This document shows positions 33,308 to 46,591 of a stretch of 64,000 nucleotides of DNA, piece after piece. How positions within the stretch are numbered: position 1 is the stretch's first letter; the number at the start of each line of letters is the position of its first letter. Below the pieces are notes generated by a model, which searched no databases, had not been told where the DNA came from, and worked only from the letters and a program-made list of their open reading frames with translations. A program made the translations under genes and the position numbers. Location: the NCBI GenBank assembly GCA_030522415.1, contig CM060106.1, positions 31,196,485-31,260,484 of the forward strand, read 5' to 3'. The stretch comes from Channallabes apus (taxonomy: Eukaryota; Chordata; Actinopteri; Siluriformes; Clariidae).

Positions 33308-36300
33308 TGCTGCTCTCTTTGTCTTTGAGATCTTCCTTTTTTTCTTCCACTGACAATCAGCGAACAATTCGGCGAATGAATCCAGCATGTGCTTTCCCAG
33401 TCTCGAAGGAGGAGCTGGCTCAGCGAGTGAAACTAGCTCATTGTAAAAAGATCCACATTTTACAGGATATTTTATGAGATCAGTAAGAAGTAAGGAAACT
33501 TTTGTACGCACATAAACCACCAGTTGGCCAAAGGAACTGAGCGTTCTATGACCAGACAAGACAGCTGAGATAAAAAGGAAGGTATTTGAGTAGCACAACA
33601 AGTGACCTTTTACAAAGGAAAAAGAGTTGGAACATCACTTGGAAAAATGTTAAAAGCATTTGTCCCAGCTTTTGAAATTATCTAAAACTTCAGCTCCGGT
33701 CTGAAACGGCATCCGCGAGGTGCTATAACTGTCACGGACATGACGTCACACACAAGACAGTACTGCCTACAGCTGCTTTGTTTCTCATACACCGGTATCC
33801 CACACAAGATACCAAGTCGACACCAGACCATTTTGGCACAACGGCTGAACATCAAAACCTCAGAACATATGGCCAAGTAAAAGCCTTGGTTAGCAAGCTT
33901 ACCAAGATATCCGGTTCATTTAAGAGAACCTTGGCTTACCTTTGCATGACTCATTTTGACCCAGACTTGTACACTGATAGAGCACACTAAATCATGCACT
34001 GTATTTTATTTTCTCCAAACACAAGGCAGACACCTTTGATGAGAATGCTTTCTCAGTCTGCTCTGTCAAAGACCAAGGGAAATGGATTTCCAGCATGCTG
34101 AATTTTCACTGCGAATATAAAGCACTCGCCCTCCTATGAGCCCTGACGAACTCCTGGAGGCATTTACCCACAGGAGGGAAACAAGGAACATGCTGGGATA
34201 AAAAAGCTCCGGTCATTTCTTCCTTCAAAGCCAAGTGAAGCATCTCCCACGTGTATTGAGTGAAATAACAGATGACAGCAGAGAATGAGTCATAACTGAT
34301 TCTTAAAATACTATACTGCACATGGTTGCATCACTCTTGTTCTTTCCATTACAGTTGAGGCCATACTTGATTTAAACCACAATGTGACCTTTTTATGAGG
34401 GGCCCAGCACATGCTGCGCCGACTGCATTCACCAGGCAAAGCCAGAAAAAAAAAAAACAATGACTTTGCATAACAGGGCCAATAATACACTACCCAGGAC
34501 TGTTATGTCACCACTTATCAAAAACTGATAGAAAACTTTTCTTGTATGTTTTTTTTATGGATCGTAGCTATAACCTATAGTGACTTATTCTCATGTCTGA
34601 AGAATAAATATTATTTGTTTAACTGCTTAACCGTGAGATGATGTGTTAGCGGAAGATTCTTGCCAGCGCATGCCAATTTGTCTGTGTAGAGAAAACTGTT
34701 CACTGTGTTCAGCAGGTTGTTCTTGGATGCTCCTGTTACGGCTTTTATCAAAAGCACACACTACGGTATAATGACAGTATTGAGGTACATTGCACCACTG
34801 TGACATGCATTATGTTTAAACACACACACCAAGTAAACATTCTTATTTCCCCATTGTCACCAAAAAAAAAAAAGCCTGGAACCAGAGATGAAATGTAATT
34901 AAATAAATTTACTTGGTTACTGTACTTAAGTACATTTCACGTATCTGGACTTTATTTGAGTAGTTTTAATAATAGATACTTTATACTTCACTACATTTCT
35001 ACAAGCAAATGTTTTGGCTACTCTCTAGGTACAGTACGTAGCAACAGAAACTAATGGCACTTTTTATGACATTATATTATCAAAAATCACATGCGTTAAA
35101 AGCCTCCTATCTGTCCTTTCCTCCAAATTCTCTGAGTGAATTAGTCTCGAACCCACTCCTTACTTACACTTACACCTGTCTCAAAACTTTGCAAGCGCTA
35201 ATCGCTATAGAAGCCGCGCACGCCCACAGTACGCACACTGTGAAGATGTTTTTTGACACTTATAAAATCGCAATTGTAATCAAATCAATAATGACCACCT
35301 GATAATGGCTCAGTTACAGTTATTACATCAATAACAATTATTATTATTTAGGTAAAAAACATTGATACAATTTGTAATAGGAATACAACCAAATCACTCA
35401 CCCGCTCATCGTCTATACCGCTTTATCCTGTATTCAGGGTCGTGGGGACTATCCCAAGAGGCTTAGGGCACAAGGCGGGGTACACCTAGGACAAGATGCC
35501 AATCCATCGCAGGGCACACACACATACCACGGACAATTTGGGAACGCCAATTAGCCAAACCTTGTTGTGTTACTGTAAGTGTACTAGGTTTGCTATATTC
35601 AACATTTTCCCTTCCCTTTTTTAAACCTATAAAGACAGTTATAAAATGCACAGAATTATAGTAATAAAACCAACTGTAAATTCTGATCAAATCAGTTATG
35701 TGCATGACACATATGTGCATGACACATGTTCTCATTACCCAATTATCATTACTGCTCTTAGTGATTAAGTAAACCTTATATTAGTAAACGGTATAATGCA
35801 TATAATTACAAGGGTTTCATTGATGATTAATTAAAGGGTTTCTGTCAAAAGTGTATGGTGCCTCACTGAAACATTAATGCAATAATACTCCACTCAAACT
35901 GTCATTTCTTTATTATCTTAATAATTACTTTTTAGAATAATATATTATATGACAAAATAGCACACAAGGCAACAGTGCAATGCTGTTTAGTGGGATTATG
36001 CTGTTTAACTGTGTAGTGGGATTATGTCAAATAATTTTGAGACAAAAGACATGTTCCGTCAAACACTCTATGCAGTATTTTAACATTACAATACCATTCT
36101 TTTTATGTGATTTTTCCATGTTTAAGAAGGTAAAGCTGAATTATATAATACATTTAGTATAATAAGATTTATATTGAATTCAGTTAATAGTTAATTATGG
36201 AAGTCAATATGTATTTCTAGTGAATGCACACATCTCAGAGACGGGAATGGAATGCAGAACATGCCTCATGACCCAGTTACAACTCCCCTGTCTTGCACAT

Positions 36301-36965
36301 TTATTTATTTTTTTTCTATGCAAAATCAGTCATGATTATATGAAGATACACCACACTGCCAAAGAAAGCAACTGTTTAAACCATCATCTGATCTGGAGAA
36401 GGCCACATGTTCAGACCTTTCTGACAGTTGGGAAAATTAACCACGAGAAATGTCTCTGCCTGAACATGACACCTTTTTGGCTTCCCTCTGGACTTTAACA
36501 GCTCTCGAAATTACTGTATAATCCCCTGCCTACTGTTAGTGCATGTAAATTATTTGGGAAAACAAATCATTCACTTACCACATTTGGAGAATAAATCACT
36601 CTTTTCCAGAAGGAAGCATGCATGTGTGTGTTTCAAATATTAAGTAGCAACTTACCAACTTAGCAAGTAGCACCACCAAATAAATCTCAAGAATTTATAA
36701 CCAACAAGCTGCTTTTTCCAGTTAGTGCTCTAATAGCACTTTCAACATTGAAACCAGTAGAGGAAGAATAATTTGTCAAGTTTGACTGAGCTAGATATGG
36801 TATGATATGATATAAACATTTCATGCTATGATCAAGCAAAATATAGTGGATTACAGTGCATTGATATCTCCAGGTTATGTTAATTTTAAGAAGGGATACA
36901 TCACGTTGTAAAAAGTATTACATGTATTGAAGATATGATGTTAGGTTCAACACTTATCAAGGAAT
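33308..36965 (-). other. dpy19l3: intron upstream of the alternative exon; possible second promoter
   Basis: The reading frame of the alternative exon stays open to 33601. If this exon is a first exon, its promoter should lie within about 33.3-34.4 kb. No clear CpG island or TATA box is visible. The remainder holds repeat fragments at 34915 and 35400. Confidence 0.35.
35400..35560 (-). repeat. partial SINE copy
   Basis: Tail TATACCGCTTTATCCTGTAT, then CCAATCCATCGCAGGGCACA and GGGAACGCCAATTAGCC; the tRNA-like head is missing. Confidence 0.75.
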
Positions 36966-37408
36966 ATACACTGATCAGCCATAACATTCCGATCACTGAC
37001 AGGTGAACTGAATAACATTGATCACCAACCATACACATGGCTCATCATGCCAAAGGGAACAAAGGCTAGCCTGTTAAGTAGGATTCCACATGAAAGCCAA
37101 CTGCTGCAAGTAACTGCTGGCCGTGATAGAAAGGCACCAGAGCAGCTGGTGCACCACAACCCGCCATGTACGGGCCACAGCAGGAAAAGAGCTCAAGGCC
37201 ACCAATCTGACCTCTAAAATCTACAGATCTGATTGAGTATGCATGTGAAATACCTGACAAACATGTCCAATCCACAGCACCTAAGGGATCCGCTGCCAAC
37301 ATCCTGGTGCCAGACATCACAGCGGCCCTGCGGAGCTGCCCCCTGTAGTCTACTGTAAGTGGTTTTAATGTTAAGGTTATTCAATGTTATGGCTGATTGG
37401 TGTATATT
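36966..37408. mobile_element. Tc1/mariner MITE (TATACACTGATCAGCCATAA ends)
   Basis: Left end TATACACTGATCAGCCATAA and right end TTATGGCTGATTGGTGTATA are inverted repeats. About 443 bp, with only transposon-like relic sequence inside. It lies in the large dpy19l3 intron. Confidence 0.85.
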
Positions 37409-37735
37409 ATACAGGAACAGAAATCCTTTCAGGATTTAGACTAACATCGTGTTTTTTATAAGGTAAAAATGCGTTATTTATTTACACATTATTTTTATTT
37501 AGGGGGCCTGGAGAGAGCTGATTGGTCGAGCTCTCTCGGAAGGAAGGGATGGGAGACACTCAAACGCTCTCACATAGGTCAATCATGGGCATAAGTGAGC
37601 TCATCAAGCAGAAGGAGTGGATAGCGCTTTCCTCTGACTGTATTACGCCATTCCCAATGGTACGTGAGAAAGCAGTTCGATAATATGTGGTTGGCTGGCA
37701 TCTATAGACTTACAGGTAACACACTCTAATCTACT

Positions 37736-37890
37736 CACACATTGGCAGGCTGCTCAGCTGGTTAAGACTCTAGGTTGTTGGTTTGGGGATCTGAGTTCAA
37801 GCCCCACCATGGGTGGGTTGCCACACCCCATGCTACACAGCCACTGCATGCAGAGCTGGTCCCAAGCCTGAATAAAATAGGAGGGTTGGA
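37736..37890 (+). repeat. second tRNA-derived SINE-like repeat
   Basis: CTCAGCTGGTTAAGACTCTA resembles a tRNA A box, and GATCTGAGTTCAAGCCCCAC a B box about 40 nt later. No acceptor stem is complete, so it is a SINE head rather than a tRNA gene. Confidence 0.5.
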
Positions 37891-39354
37891 ATGTGCCAAA
37901 GTTACATGTGGATTGGATAGTCTGCTGTTGAGGGGAACAGTCGAAAGTAAGTTATTTAGGATATTTACTTGAGGGATAACTTGAGATGTTAACAGGATTG
38001 CTATACAAATATACTATAGTATTGGGGGTCCCTGTGTACTAAACATGACATAATTTTTATTAATTTAAGTAGAATGAATGTATCCATTTTATTCAGCTGA
38101 AAGTGTTCCACAAAATATGTCCAAGTTACTCTATCTGTCTCAAACAGCATCAAATCAATTCACATCATATCCATTTCATACTTGTTGCTACAGGGATGTG
38201 AGCGATTACTCAAATGCCCTATTATCAGACTCCTATCCAGAGATGCGAGGCCATAACTGTACAGGGATACTAATGAATGATGCAACGTGAAACCACTGCA
38301 AATGAAGATTTATTTTTATTTTTTTTACAATTGACTAGTTTATATGGTGACTACGATTTGTTACAGTCTGGGTGCAAATATCTCAGTATCATATTATGCA
38401 GTGAAACTCATATCATGAAGAAAAAGGTCAGTTAATTTCCTGGAGAATGTCAGATCTTGCAATCTTTTGCTCATCTTTGCTCTGCCAGAAATATCAAATA
38501 AATGTGCTCATCATCTCTTCTCCATGTCTCACTCTTTATCTTGTCTGAAAGTGCCATAGAGTTCAAACCAAAAGAATGAGCCCTGGGAGTTTTCCTGTAT
38601 GTGAGTGAATCTCATAATGCATGCAACACAGTGATATTCAAAACAGGCCTGAGGGTTAAAGTACAAACATCTAAAGAACAACCATTAAAGAGCTAAAATG
38701 CTAAAATGTTTTCTTTCTCTGACTCTTAAATGATTTAGGTCTGATGTTATGACTTATCATTTAACACCTACAGAACAGATATCAGCACATGGCGAATCAG
38801 TATTCTGTTTTAATCCTCAGATATGCTTATGATATAAGCAGTTAATGTTTCTCACTAAAATGCAGACTTTTTTTCTCCCCGGTAAAATGGAAGATGTGCC
38901 TGTCAACATATGAATCTTAATTAACCTGGATGTTTTGAGTGCTCTGACATGACTGAACATAACCTGAAGCCCTGTTCTCTATCCTAATCTCACATGATAC
39001 TTGCAGTACCAGACTCGCTGGGTGCCCTTGACTTAATTCAAGAAAAACTTAGAATGTTTTTTATTAGATAATATATATATTTTGTTATCGCATTGTGATT
39101 ATTTTGACAAATCTCAATTGCAATTTAAACTGCGATATTTAATTATTTAATGTCCTATTTAGTATTCAAATATATTTGAATGGTCAAGCCAAGAGAAAAA
39201 TTATCACCTCAAAGATATAATAAAGTAAACAAATATGGAATTTTCAAACAATCCCCAACAATTCATACAATTACCTGTAATTAACTGTAGCTTTCTGTGA
39301 TCAAATATAAGCACAGGTCCATATTATGATTTATATTTTCCTACAATCAATTGG

Positions 39355-39664
39355 AGGCGGCACGGTGGTGTAGTGGTTAGCTCTGTCGCCTTGAACCTCC
39401 AGAGTCCGGGCTCGATTCTCGTCTCTGTGTGCATGGAGTTTGCATGTTCTCCCCGTGTTTGGTGGGTTTCCTCCGGGTGCGCCGGTTTCCTCCCACAGTA
39501 CAAAGACATGCAGATCAGGCTAATTGGCTTCCCAAATAGCCCATCGTTTGTGTGTGCACCTTGCACCCTGTCCAGGGTGTACAATGCCTCGTGCCCTAGG
39601 TTTCCTGGGATAGGTTCCCCCCCACCCGCGACCCTGAATACAGGATTAAGCGGTATAGACAATG
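39355..39664 (+). repeat. SINE copy (same family)
   Basis: Begins GGCGGCACGGTGGTGTAGTG with A and B boxes and ends GGATTAAGCGGTATAGACAA. It lies in the large dpy19l3 intron. Confidence 0.85.
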
Positions 39665-40104
39665 AGTGAGTGCAATCAGTTGTGCAGCACAATTTTTTGT
39701 AGTATCTGTGTGGCCCAAGTATCCAGCGCTCAGACATGTTCAAACACTAAGAAGAACAGTGAAAATGTGGATATCCAATCCAATGTGGCCATGTGGATAT
39801 TAGATAACAATTAGTAAAAGGATAATAGGAAAAACATTAACTGTTTATTGCTCATTACTGCAGAATTTCCTAGAAAAAATAATCCCGTGCAACTGAAGTC
39901 TACTACCAGACAGCAGTTCCTGACTGCACAGTTAATAATATGGTCATTCCTCCCTATTGGTCGATACATGTGAAATACCTGCTACGCTTGTTTCTTTGTC
40001 TTGTCTAAGGTATCGGGTCTGGATAATTTAATCATTTATTGTAAAATTCTTAAATGGTACTTAAGTGAAAATCTATATTGTAAAATCTATATTGTCCAAG
40101 TTTA

Positions 40105-40107
<3 letters not shown>

Positions 40108-40171
<64 letters not shown>
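40108..40171. repeat. (TA)n microsatellite
   Basis: About 32 TA units in the large dpy19l3 intron. No transposon end adjoins it. Confidence 0.97.
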
Positions 40172-40175
<4 letters not shown>

Positions 40176-41503
40176 AACATGCATGTAGATGTATGAATTG
40201 CAATTTTGTTCCCTTAAGAACAGGCAATTCTGCAATAAAGAAAAAACAAAAAGGACTCCTGATAACCTTGCTGAAAATTTTTTTTTCATTTTTAATGAAT
40301 GAATAGTTAACCTTACAGGGTCAGTGACTGCTGCTTCTTGTGTCTGATGAGCAAGCTTCTTTCTTTCAATAATTAACTAGGGTTGTGAATGTGTTAATAA
40401 TGAGTCAACACAATGAATTTTAAGCACATCATTTCCTACCACAACGGCTTCACAGAACACCCAACAGTCTCCGCTGCGCTATTGCGGCGTCTCTGCAGAA
40501 CAGTTTATCATAGTTTCTCTACAGAAGGGCACACAATCCCAGATGCGCTCATATTGACATTTCACAACAGTGCAGAGTCTCTAAGCATCATCCCAACATC
40601 TCTAAAGAAAAGTGCACGGTCTCCAATGCTCCTGTTGTGTATGCTCACCAAAGGTCAGCATCTAAACAGACTCCAACATTACCAGTGTTGGAGCCAATGC
40701 TCCATTTTAATGTCTCTCCCATTTTCATGAGCATGGTAGGATGTGAAAATAAGGCAAGGAAAAAAAAGGCAGTGAAATGTTTATAAGCGAGTTAATTTAG
40801 TTAAATAATACCAGCTGTCGAAATTTTCACGATGCTCCTACATCACCATCGAAAGGAATCATTCAGTTGAATTTTCTCCCATTACACTTTTTTGGAGGTA
40901 AACAGACTCTTTGCTAGAACCTGATGCAAAAGCAAAAGATATTTCAGGTCATGGACGCCTGCACTTATCAGATAATGACAGATGGATGCAATTGCTTGTC
41001 GAATTAGTTTAATAAAATCCAAGCACATGACACAAGCACAGGTATCGAAATTCAGCAGCGTTAAACAGGCAAAGGCTGGCAGTGAACAAGCCACATGAAC
41101 TAAGATAAAGCAGACTTGTAAGTAAAGATGCCAAAGTATATTAGAGGATGAAAATCTAAAAAGATTTTTACCTGTACTTTTTACGTTAAATGATTGCGTG
41201 TGATATCATGCTTGAATGAAGATCACTCTTTGTTAGTCAACCACTATCTGATTTATGTAAAGAACATTCAGAGGAAAAAATATTATACATTTGAGGGTTA
41301 AATAAATTAATACGCACAAACTTCAATAACCAGTACTTTAAAAGCATTTGCGCTCCCCAATGTATAAGTAATATTTTCTCTTTTTACTGGATTAAATTAA
41401 ACTGAATCGTTAAAGGGATCTTCGATGAAGTGTTTTGTACAAAGACCAGTCGCTCTACTGCTTTATACTACACCATGATGTATGCATTACACTGAAAACT
41501 CAC

Positions 41504-41631
41504 CTTTATATTGGAGAACCACAGGTCATTTTCATGAAGTGTAGCCACATAGATGCAACACAGCAGGCCCAGACTAACTCCTACTATAGAACCGATGATA
41601 ACACACAACACCGTCCACCATGATGTGCCTT
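41504..41631 (-). CDS. dpy19l3: dpy19l3 exon 3 (TM1; residues 37-79)
   Basis: The exon is 128 nt, phase 1 in and phase 0 out, with acceptor GCTTTCAG and donor AAG|GTGAGT. It encodes EGTSWWTVLC, then a hydrophobic helix (VIIGSIVGVSLGLLCCIYVA), then TLHENDLWFSNIK. The last motif is near-identical to human DPY19L3 and opens the first luminal loop. Only 108 nt separate it from exon 2. Its role, TM1 plus loop start, is duplicated in diverged form at 33041-33307. Confidence 0.93.
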
Positions 41632-41739
41632 CTGAAAGCATAAACAGAATTACACAATGATATTGCACAGTACTTTTAAGGTCTATTGTGCTTCACTGGT
41701 AGACTTTCAACGTGTCCATGACGAGAAAATATTACTGAC

Positions 41740-41863
41740 CAAAAGGTGTTTTGTTCAAGTTGGCAGATGCATGCTCACACCGCTGACTCTGAGGTTCCAG
41801 ACCCGCTTCCTTCACTTTACTGCTTTTCCTCTGTCTTAGAACAGTCATGCCTGATCACAGATC
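41740..41863 (-). CDS. dpy19l3: dpy19l3 exon 2 (start codon; residues 1-36)
   Basis: The acceptor TTTCAG lies before 41863. Fifteen untranslated bases are followed by ATG at 41848-41846, then 36 codons beginning MTVLRQRKSSKVKEAG and ending NKTPF, with one base carried over. The donor is G|GTCAGT at 41740. This is the basic, poorly conserved cytosolic tail; human DPY19L3 begins similarly with a short Arg-rich run (MMSIRQRRE). The start is chosen because it is the only ATG in this exon in the frame that continues into TM1. Confidence 0.85.
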
Positions 41864-43362
41864 CTGAAACACACACACAGCTCTTTATAGCAGACCCAAG
41901 ATAAACATTCCAAAAAAATATGTAAATCTCAATTTATAAATAATACAATTCACTTAATTTCACAAGCTGTTTCAGTCATATTCCTAAACACAGAGCTGCA
42001 TATGATATGCTTTTGGTGTTTTTTTGTTTTTTTTAGCCTTTATTTATTGAATTAAAAATGTAAAAAGACTTTAAAAATATGAAAGAAGTCACTATGCAGA
42101 AAGAACTGTGAGACAACATGAAGCAGGGAGTCAGTCAGAATACCATCTCTCACTTGAAAAGCAAATTATTTAAGTTCTTATCTGATTTTAATCAACGTAT
42201 GCATTAATACAGGCCTGCACTTCAATAAATTCTACTTCAGAACTACACAAGGACAGAGCTAGTTTTATGAATGCTGAATTTTATGAAGGACCTTATTCTG
42301 GCTTTTTATACTCCTTTAGTCGAAATTTTGTCATTTTCACACAGAGGTTAGTCTTGAATGCAATACCGCAGGCTCCTAGTGACAATAAGTTGAGCTGAGT
42401 TACATTTTTATTAAATCAATGCTCTCAGCAATCAATCACTGCTCGTTATGACTCCCAGCAGCTATTTACTAATCCACACTGTACAGCAAATCACTGATTA
42501 TCATTGTTGTCCCACCCACGCATTTCTTTTCTCTTTATTTCTCCTTGAGTCAATTTTTCCGTTTCCATTACTGTAATCGCTACGACTGCTTTGATTTGGT
42601 TAATAGAAACTGTTTTAAGTATTATTATTATTAGTGGGGATGGAAATCACCAGTCACCAACCTATACGAAATGATCAGGATACCTAGGTGCTGATTTGAT
42701 TAATATTGCGATTCTGTAAGTATGATGACTTAATAAATATCCCAATTTTATATAAATTTTTTTCCCTATTTTGATTTTATACCTTGAACTTTAAAAAAAA
42801 AACCTGTCATAACTGAAAAGTTTTATACCTTTATACCCCATTCAACAACTTCACAAACGATTCAAACCCAAGTAATTAAATAAAGCCAGTTCCTTATAAC
42901 ATGTTTTCTCACTTAAAAACCAAGATCAGCATTTAAACAATACACCTATACAAACAATTACTAGTTTTACATTAACCTAAATTAAAATTAAGCAAAAAGC
43001 TAAATTTTTACCGAGCAGCACGCTTCTGTCATTCGCCAAAATAATTATTTCTAAACAAACTTTGCAAATAATTCACTCATACCACATGGGATGCTAATGG
43101 GTGAATAGTTCATAGTGTACCGCCTCACGTCTCTCCATAGTCTTCAGTGTGTGTTGAGCAATTGCGAGCATGTGAAGCTTCTAACTTGCATGTTTCAAGA
43201 CTAATTAGCACACGTGGTGTTTTGAGACTGGTGTAAGCATGTTCAATATGTGAGTTTTAAGACTAGTTCGCAAAATAATGTAACACCATAAAGTGCTTAT
43301 GCACTCGGCACAGAAACAGCCAATCCCGGTCACTGCTGATTCACCATTGCATCTCTTATCAC

Positions 43363-43910
43363 TCACTCATTTATACTGCTTTATCCTGTATACAGGGTGG
43401 CAGGGGGTCTAGTCCAGGAGACTTAGGGCATGAGACAGGATACACTTCAATCCATCGCATGGCTCACACACACTCATTTATACAGTAGTAACCGGAGGAA
43501 ACCCACCAAGCAACATGCAAAAAGACCCAATGGTGGGAATCAAACCCAGACCCTGGAGGTGCCAGGCGATTTTGGAATTAACTTGGTTTATTAATTACTG
43601 CTTTATCCTGTGTTCAGGGTCGGGAGAGGCCTTGAGCCTATCCCAGGAGACTTAGGGCACAAGGAGGGGTACACCCTGAATGGGGTGCCAATCCATCGCA
43701 GGGCGTACACACACACACACACACACTTACAGTACACACTACAGGCAATTTGGGGACGCCAATTAGCTTAATCTGCATGTCTTTGGACTGTGTGAAGAAA
43801 CCGGAGCACTGGAACGAACCCCTCCCCCCCAAGCATGGGGAGACCATGCAAAAACAGTCCCTGAGGTAGGAATCGAACCCCTCGACCCTGGAGGTGCAAG
43901 GTGACCGCGA
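43363..43910 (-). repeat. two adjacent degraded SINE copies
   Basis: Copies at about 43363-43572 and 43592-43910, each with the TTTATCCTGTGTTCAGGGT tail and the GACCCTGGAGGTGC head, both diverged. In the first intron of dpy19l3. Confidence 0.75.
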
Positions 43911-44576
43911 ATAATTTTTTCCCCTACTTTTTTTCTATTATGATAAAGAAATCTGAATTAGAAATTATGCACAAAGTGCAAAGGGGCATGATACACGATA
44001 GACTGCATACGTCATCTGGCGACACCTGAGAACGCATGAGCTACCTTCCCCTGAAGAGTTCTCAACAGCAGGTCACACAGCACGCCCCTGAGATCCACAA
44101 TGCACTGCAGAACACCCATAATGCACTTTTAGGAAAAGAGTAAACGCTAATGTTGTAGTCTGGGGCGCACAGGGACAATGAACTCGGGGTTAAGTGGAGA
44201 ATTGGAAAGTAATTTATTTCAGTAATAGTCACCCTGTGTGTTATTCTGCTTTAGAAACAAACCCACATCGCATTATGGCTTGGCATGGAGCATCCATACG
44301 CGATTTATTTAAAGCTTTTGCGCTGTTTTATAAAGAAACCTGCTTCTAAAATAAGACACAAAACTCCAAACGGGTGTGTGCGTGTGTGTCCATCTATGTG
44401 ACCGTGTGTCCTATTCATCCGCAGGCCTGTGCTACCGCCGCGATATTTCCTGCTCACGCCGCCGGCAGGATGGCACCGAATCCCCGCATGACACTCACAT
44501 CGTAGCCCCCCTTTAGCATGCAACTGCGTTTATTTAGACGGATAAAGATTAATTCGCCTGTGAGTTCGGGTCTCAC

Positions 44577-44700
44577 CCTGTTCCTACGTGGTTGCCGGGC
44601 ATCTGGTAACGCCTCCTTTTTCCGGAGATAAAAAGCACAGCAGCCTGAATGTCTTCAGTGCACCGTCGCTGCTCCTTGCTACTCAGTTAGCAAGCGGCTA
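44577..44700 (-). promoter_or_regulatory. dpy19l3: probable 5' UTR exon 1 and promoter of dpy19l3
   Basis: On the minus strand this GC- and CpG-rich stretch ends in CAGG|GTGAGA, a consensus donor, at 44577. It would splice to the acceptor TTTCAG in front of 41863. Surrounding sequence (about 44.1-44.9 kb) is richer in CpG than the flanks, as expected of a promoter. The upstream transcription start is not defined by sequence alone. If the splice is right, the leader contains a 14-codon upstream ORF from ATG 44602 that ends in a TGA overlapping the main ATG. This is inference from splice signals and composition. Confidence 0.4.
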
Positions 44701-45572
44701 ATGATAACACTCCATATATTTTTTTTTATCATCACAGGTTCTCAGTCGGTCCCGAGGTGGCCGAGTCCCGCCCGCTGTGTTTCCCCTCTCAGTGAACCGA
44801 GGTTGTACAATAGCGCAGCGCCACGTGGAAAAGCACAGGGGATGCTTCATGAGCTTCCCATTAGAAACGCCAGACTTAATTAAAAGAGGAAATGAAAAAT
44901 TATGAGTTCATGATGATAACATCTTCCTGCAGAATAAAAAAAAAAAAAAGTCAAAATCTTGTTAAAATGCGCTTTTACTTCCAACCTTCGGTTTCGTTTA
45001 AATTTTTATACTGCCATTCTTTTACTTTTTTACATAAACACCTAGTAATTGTTTTGATTTGTATATTATTTTACATTTACTGTAATCATTTAATAAACAT
45101 TTGACATATACGAGTGTAAGGAATAACCTTAGTGTACCCATAGCAACCCTTGAGTACGCGGCCACTAGGGGCAGTCATGAGTTCATCCTATTTATTATTC
45201 TAGTGTGAGTAGCTGTAGCCTTTTAGAGACCATTAGTGTTCTTTCCCCAAGCTTAATATAAGGTTAATTTGGATTGATTGAACAATAGTGTAATATTATA
45301 CACTGTTTGAACTGGGATTTTATTTGTTACTAAATATGTGTTTGTAGAAAGCATTATAACAAGTGTCATATTCCCACAGAAACCTCCAGTTTCATTTAGT
45401 ACTGCATGTTTGCAATTCAAGTGGGATAATCAAGGAGTTTAACGGCGGTTAGAATCCAGTAGGTTACTTTACCACCACCTGTAGGTCTCATTCTCCCTCA
45501 TCTTCCCAACCTCTTAAAGTCGATTTTTCAAAACCAGCCTTAAAAAACATCTGTTAAATGCTTGCCTCCCTG

Positions 45573-46159
45573 GGGTCTGTTTTTTCATACGACGCTAACT
45601 CAGTTAGCTGGATTTGATTGTTGTGGATTTGTCCTGATCTTGGATTGTTTCGTTCTTCGATGCGCTTCTCGCACTTGTTGTCATAGCAACATGTCCGTAA
45701 GCTTGAACCTGCTCGGTAGCAGGTTAATTTCATGTAAACAGGATTAAGGCTGCGCTCCTGCCGGGTTATGATTGGTTGAAATGTTGAGGTCACATCTGAT
45801 TGGTTAAAGAGCGCTGACGCGGACTGACTCGCGTAGGAAAAGAAAAGTATCTTGCATAAATGCCCCCCTGCCATGGATAATCGCTATCAAATATTATATT
45901 AGAACATAAATTCCTAGGTTAATAATAAAATATGATATTATTATTATTATTATTATAATAAACCCTAGGCACGAGACAGCCATCAAGACCATTAATACAA
46001 ATTCTTGTATAATGTTTATTTTGTAACATTTATTTTTCAGGGGTTTGTCATGAATATGCAAATAAATATTTAAATATGATAAAATAAATATTTTTATAAT
46101 GAAAATTGGACGAAATAATTTATTATAAAATAACCAATATAAAAGTATACATGTATTTG

Positions 46160-46219
<60 letters not shown>

Positions 46220-46591
46220 TTTTTTATATACAACATTTATTTTCATATTGCATATTTAATTTTATTGTCTCATGTAATTTGGAAACCATTTAACCTATGA
46301 ATTTAAGTTCAAATATAATCTTTAATAGTGATTATGTAGGGGGGGCAATCCATGGGAGGGGGCATTTCAGCATAACACGTTACAAACTGTTTCTACTGTC
46401 GATGCATATCGCCTCTTAAACCAACGCACGAGCACGCAATAATCCTAGACAACTCAATCCAGCTATACTAATCATCAACAACAGGTGTGCTCGAAGAATC
46501 AACTTAGCCAGAGCGTAATTAGCGCGATGATCTCATCTTAGATGTGTCAGTTCATCTCGGATGTGTCAAGCGACGTACGAAGAACGGACCC
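45573..46591. mobile_element. ISL2EU/Harbinger-like DNA transposon (nonautonomous)
   Basis: Imperfect inverted termini: GGGTCTGTTTTTTCATACGA on the left and, inverted from the right, GGGTCCGTTCTTCGTACGTC. Such ends are typical of ISL2EU/IS4EU-type elements in fish. The interior holds a (TA)n tract and no long frame. It lies about 0.7 kb upstream of the dpy19l3 promoter region. Confidence 0.5.
46163..46214. repeat. (TA)n microsatellite
   Basis: About 26 TA units inside the ISL2EU-like element. Confidence 0.97.

Larger units (their letters stand above)
37891..41503 (-). other. dpy19l3: dpy19l3 intron, no gene seen
   Basis: Contains the SINE at 39355 and a (TA)n tract. A less AT-rich block at 40410-40720 has no open exon-like frame with splice sites. 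Confidence 0.65.
1627..44700 (-). other. dpy19l3: dpy19l3 gene span (5' two thirds; continues past left edge)
   Basis: Twelve coding exons on the minus strand join in frame from the ATG at 41848-41846 to 1627 and give 481 codons plus two bases. The translation follows human DPY19L3 block by block: TLHENDLWFSNIK, EVEREISFRTECGLYYSYYK, TWQFNQF, FTLDSLD, RSDEHIFKF, DFDASLYLCEEAFGLLP, FGLLAFSTMR. DPY19L3 is a multipass ER enzyme that transfers mannose from dolichol-phosphate-mannose to tryptophan C2 in thrombospondin repeats (family knowledge). Introns total about 40 kb and are full of transposons. The last C-terminal exons, about 235 residues by comparison with human, are not in the window; nothing in 1-1626 matches them. 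An alternative first exon at 33041-33307 suggests a second N-terminus. Paralogues DPY19L1/L4 fit worse, because HEND.WFSN is L3-like. Confidence 0.95.

Noticed and set aside
33014..33601. 195-codon ORF as a single-exon gene
   Set aside because: The last residues after SQLE lie beyond a strong GT donor, and the conserved part is a dpy19l3 first-exon equivalent.
37736..37870. tRNA gene
   Set aside because: Only A- and B-box-like motifs are present, without a foldable acceptor stem; it fits a SINE head.
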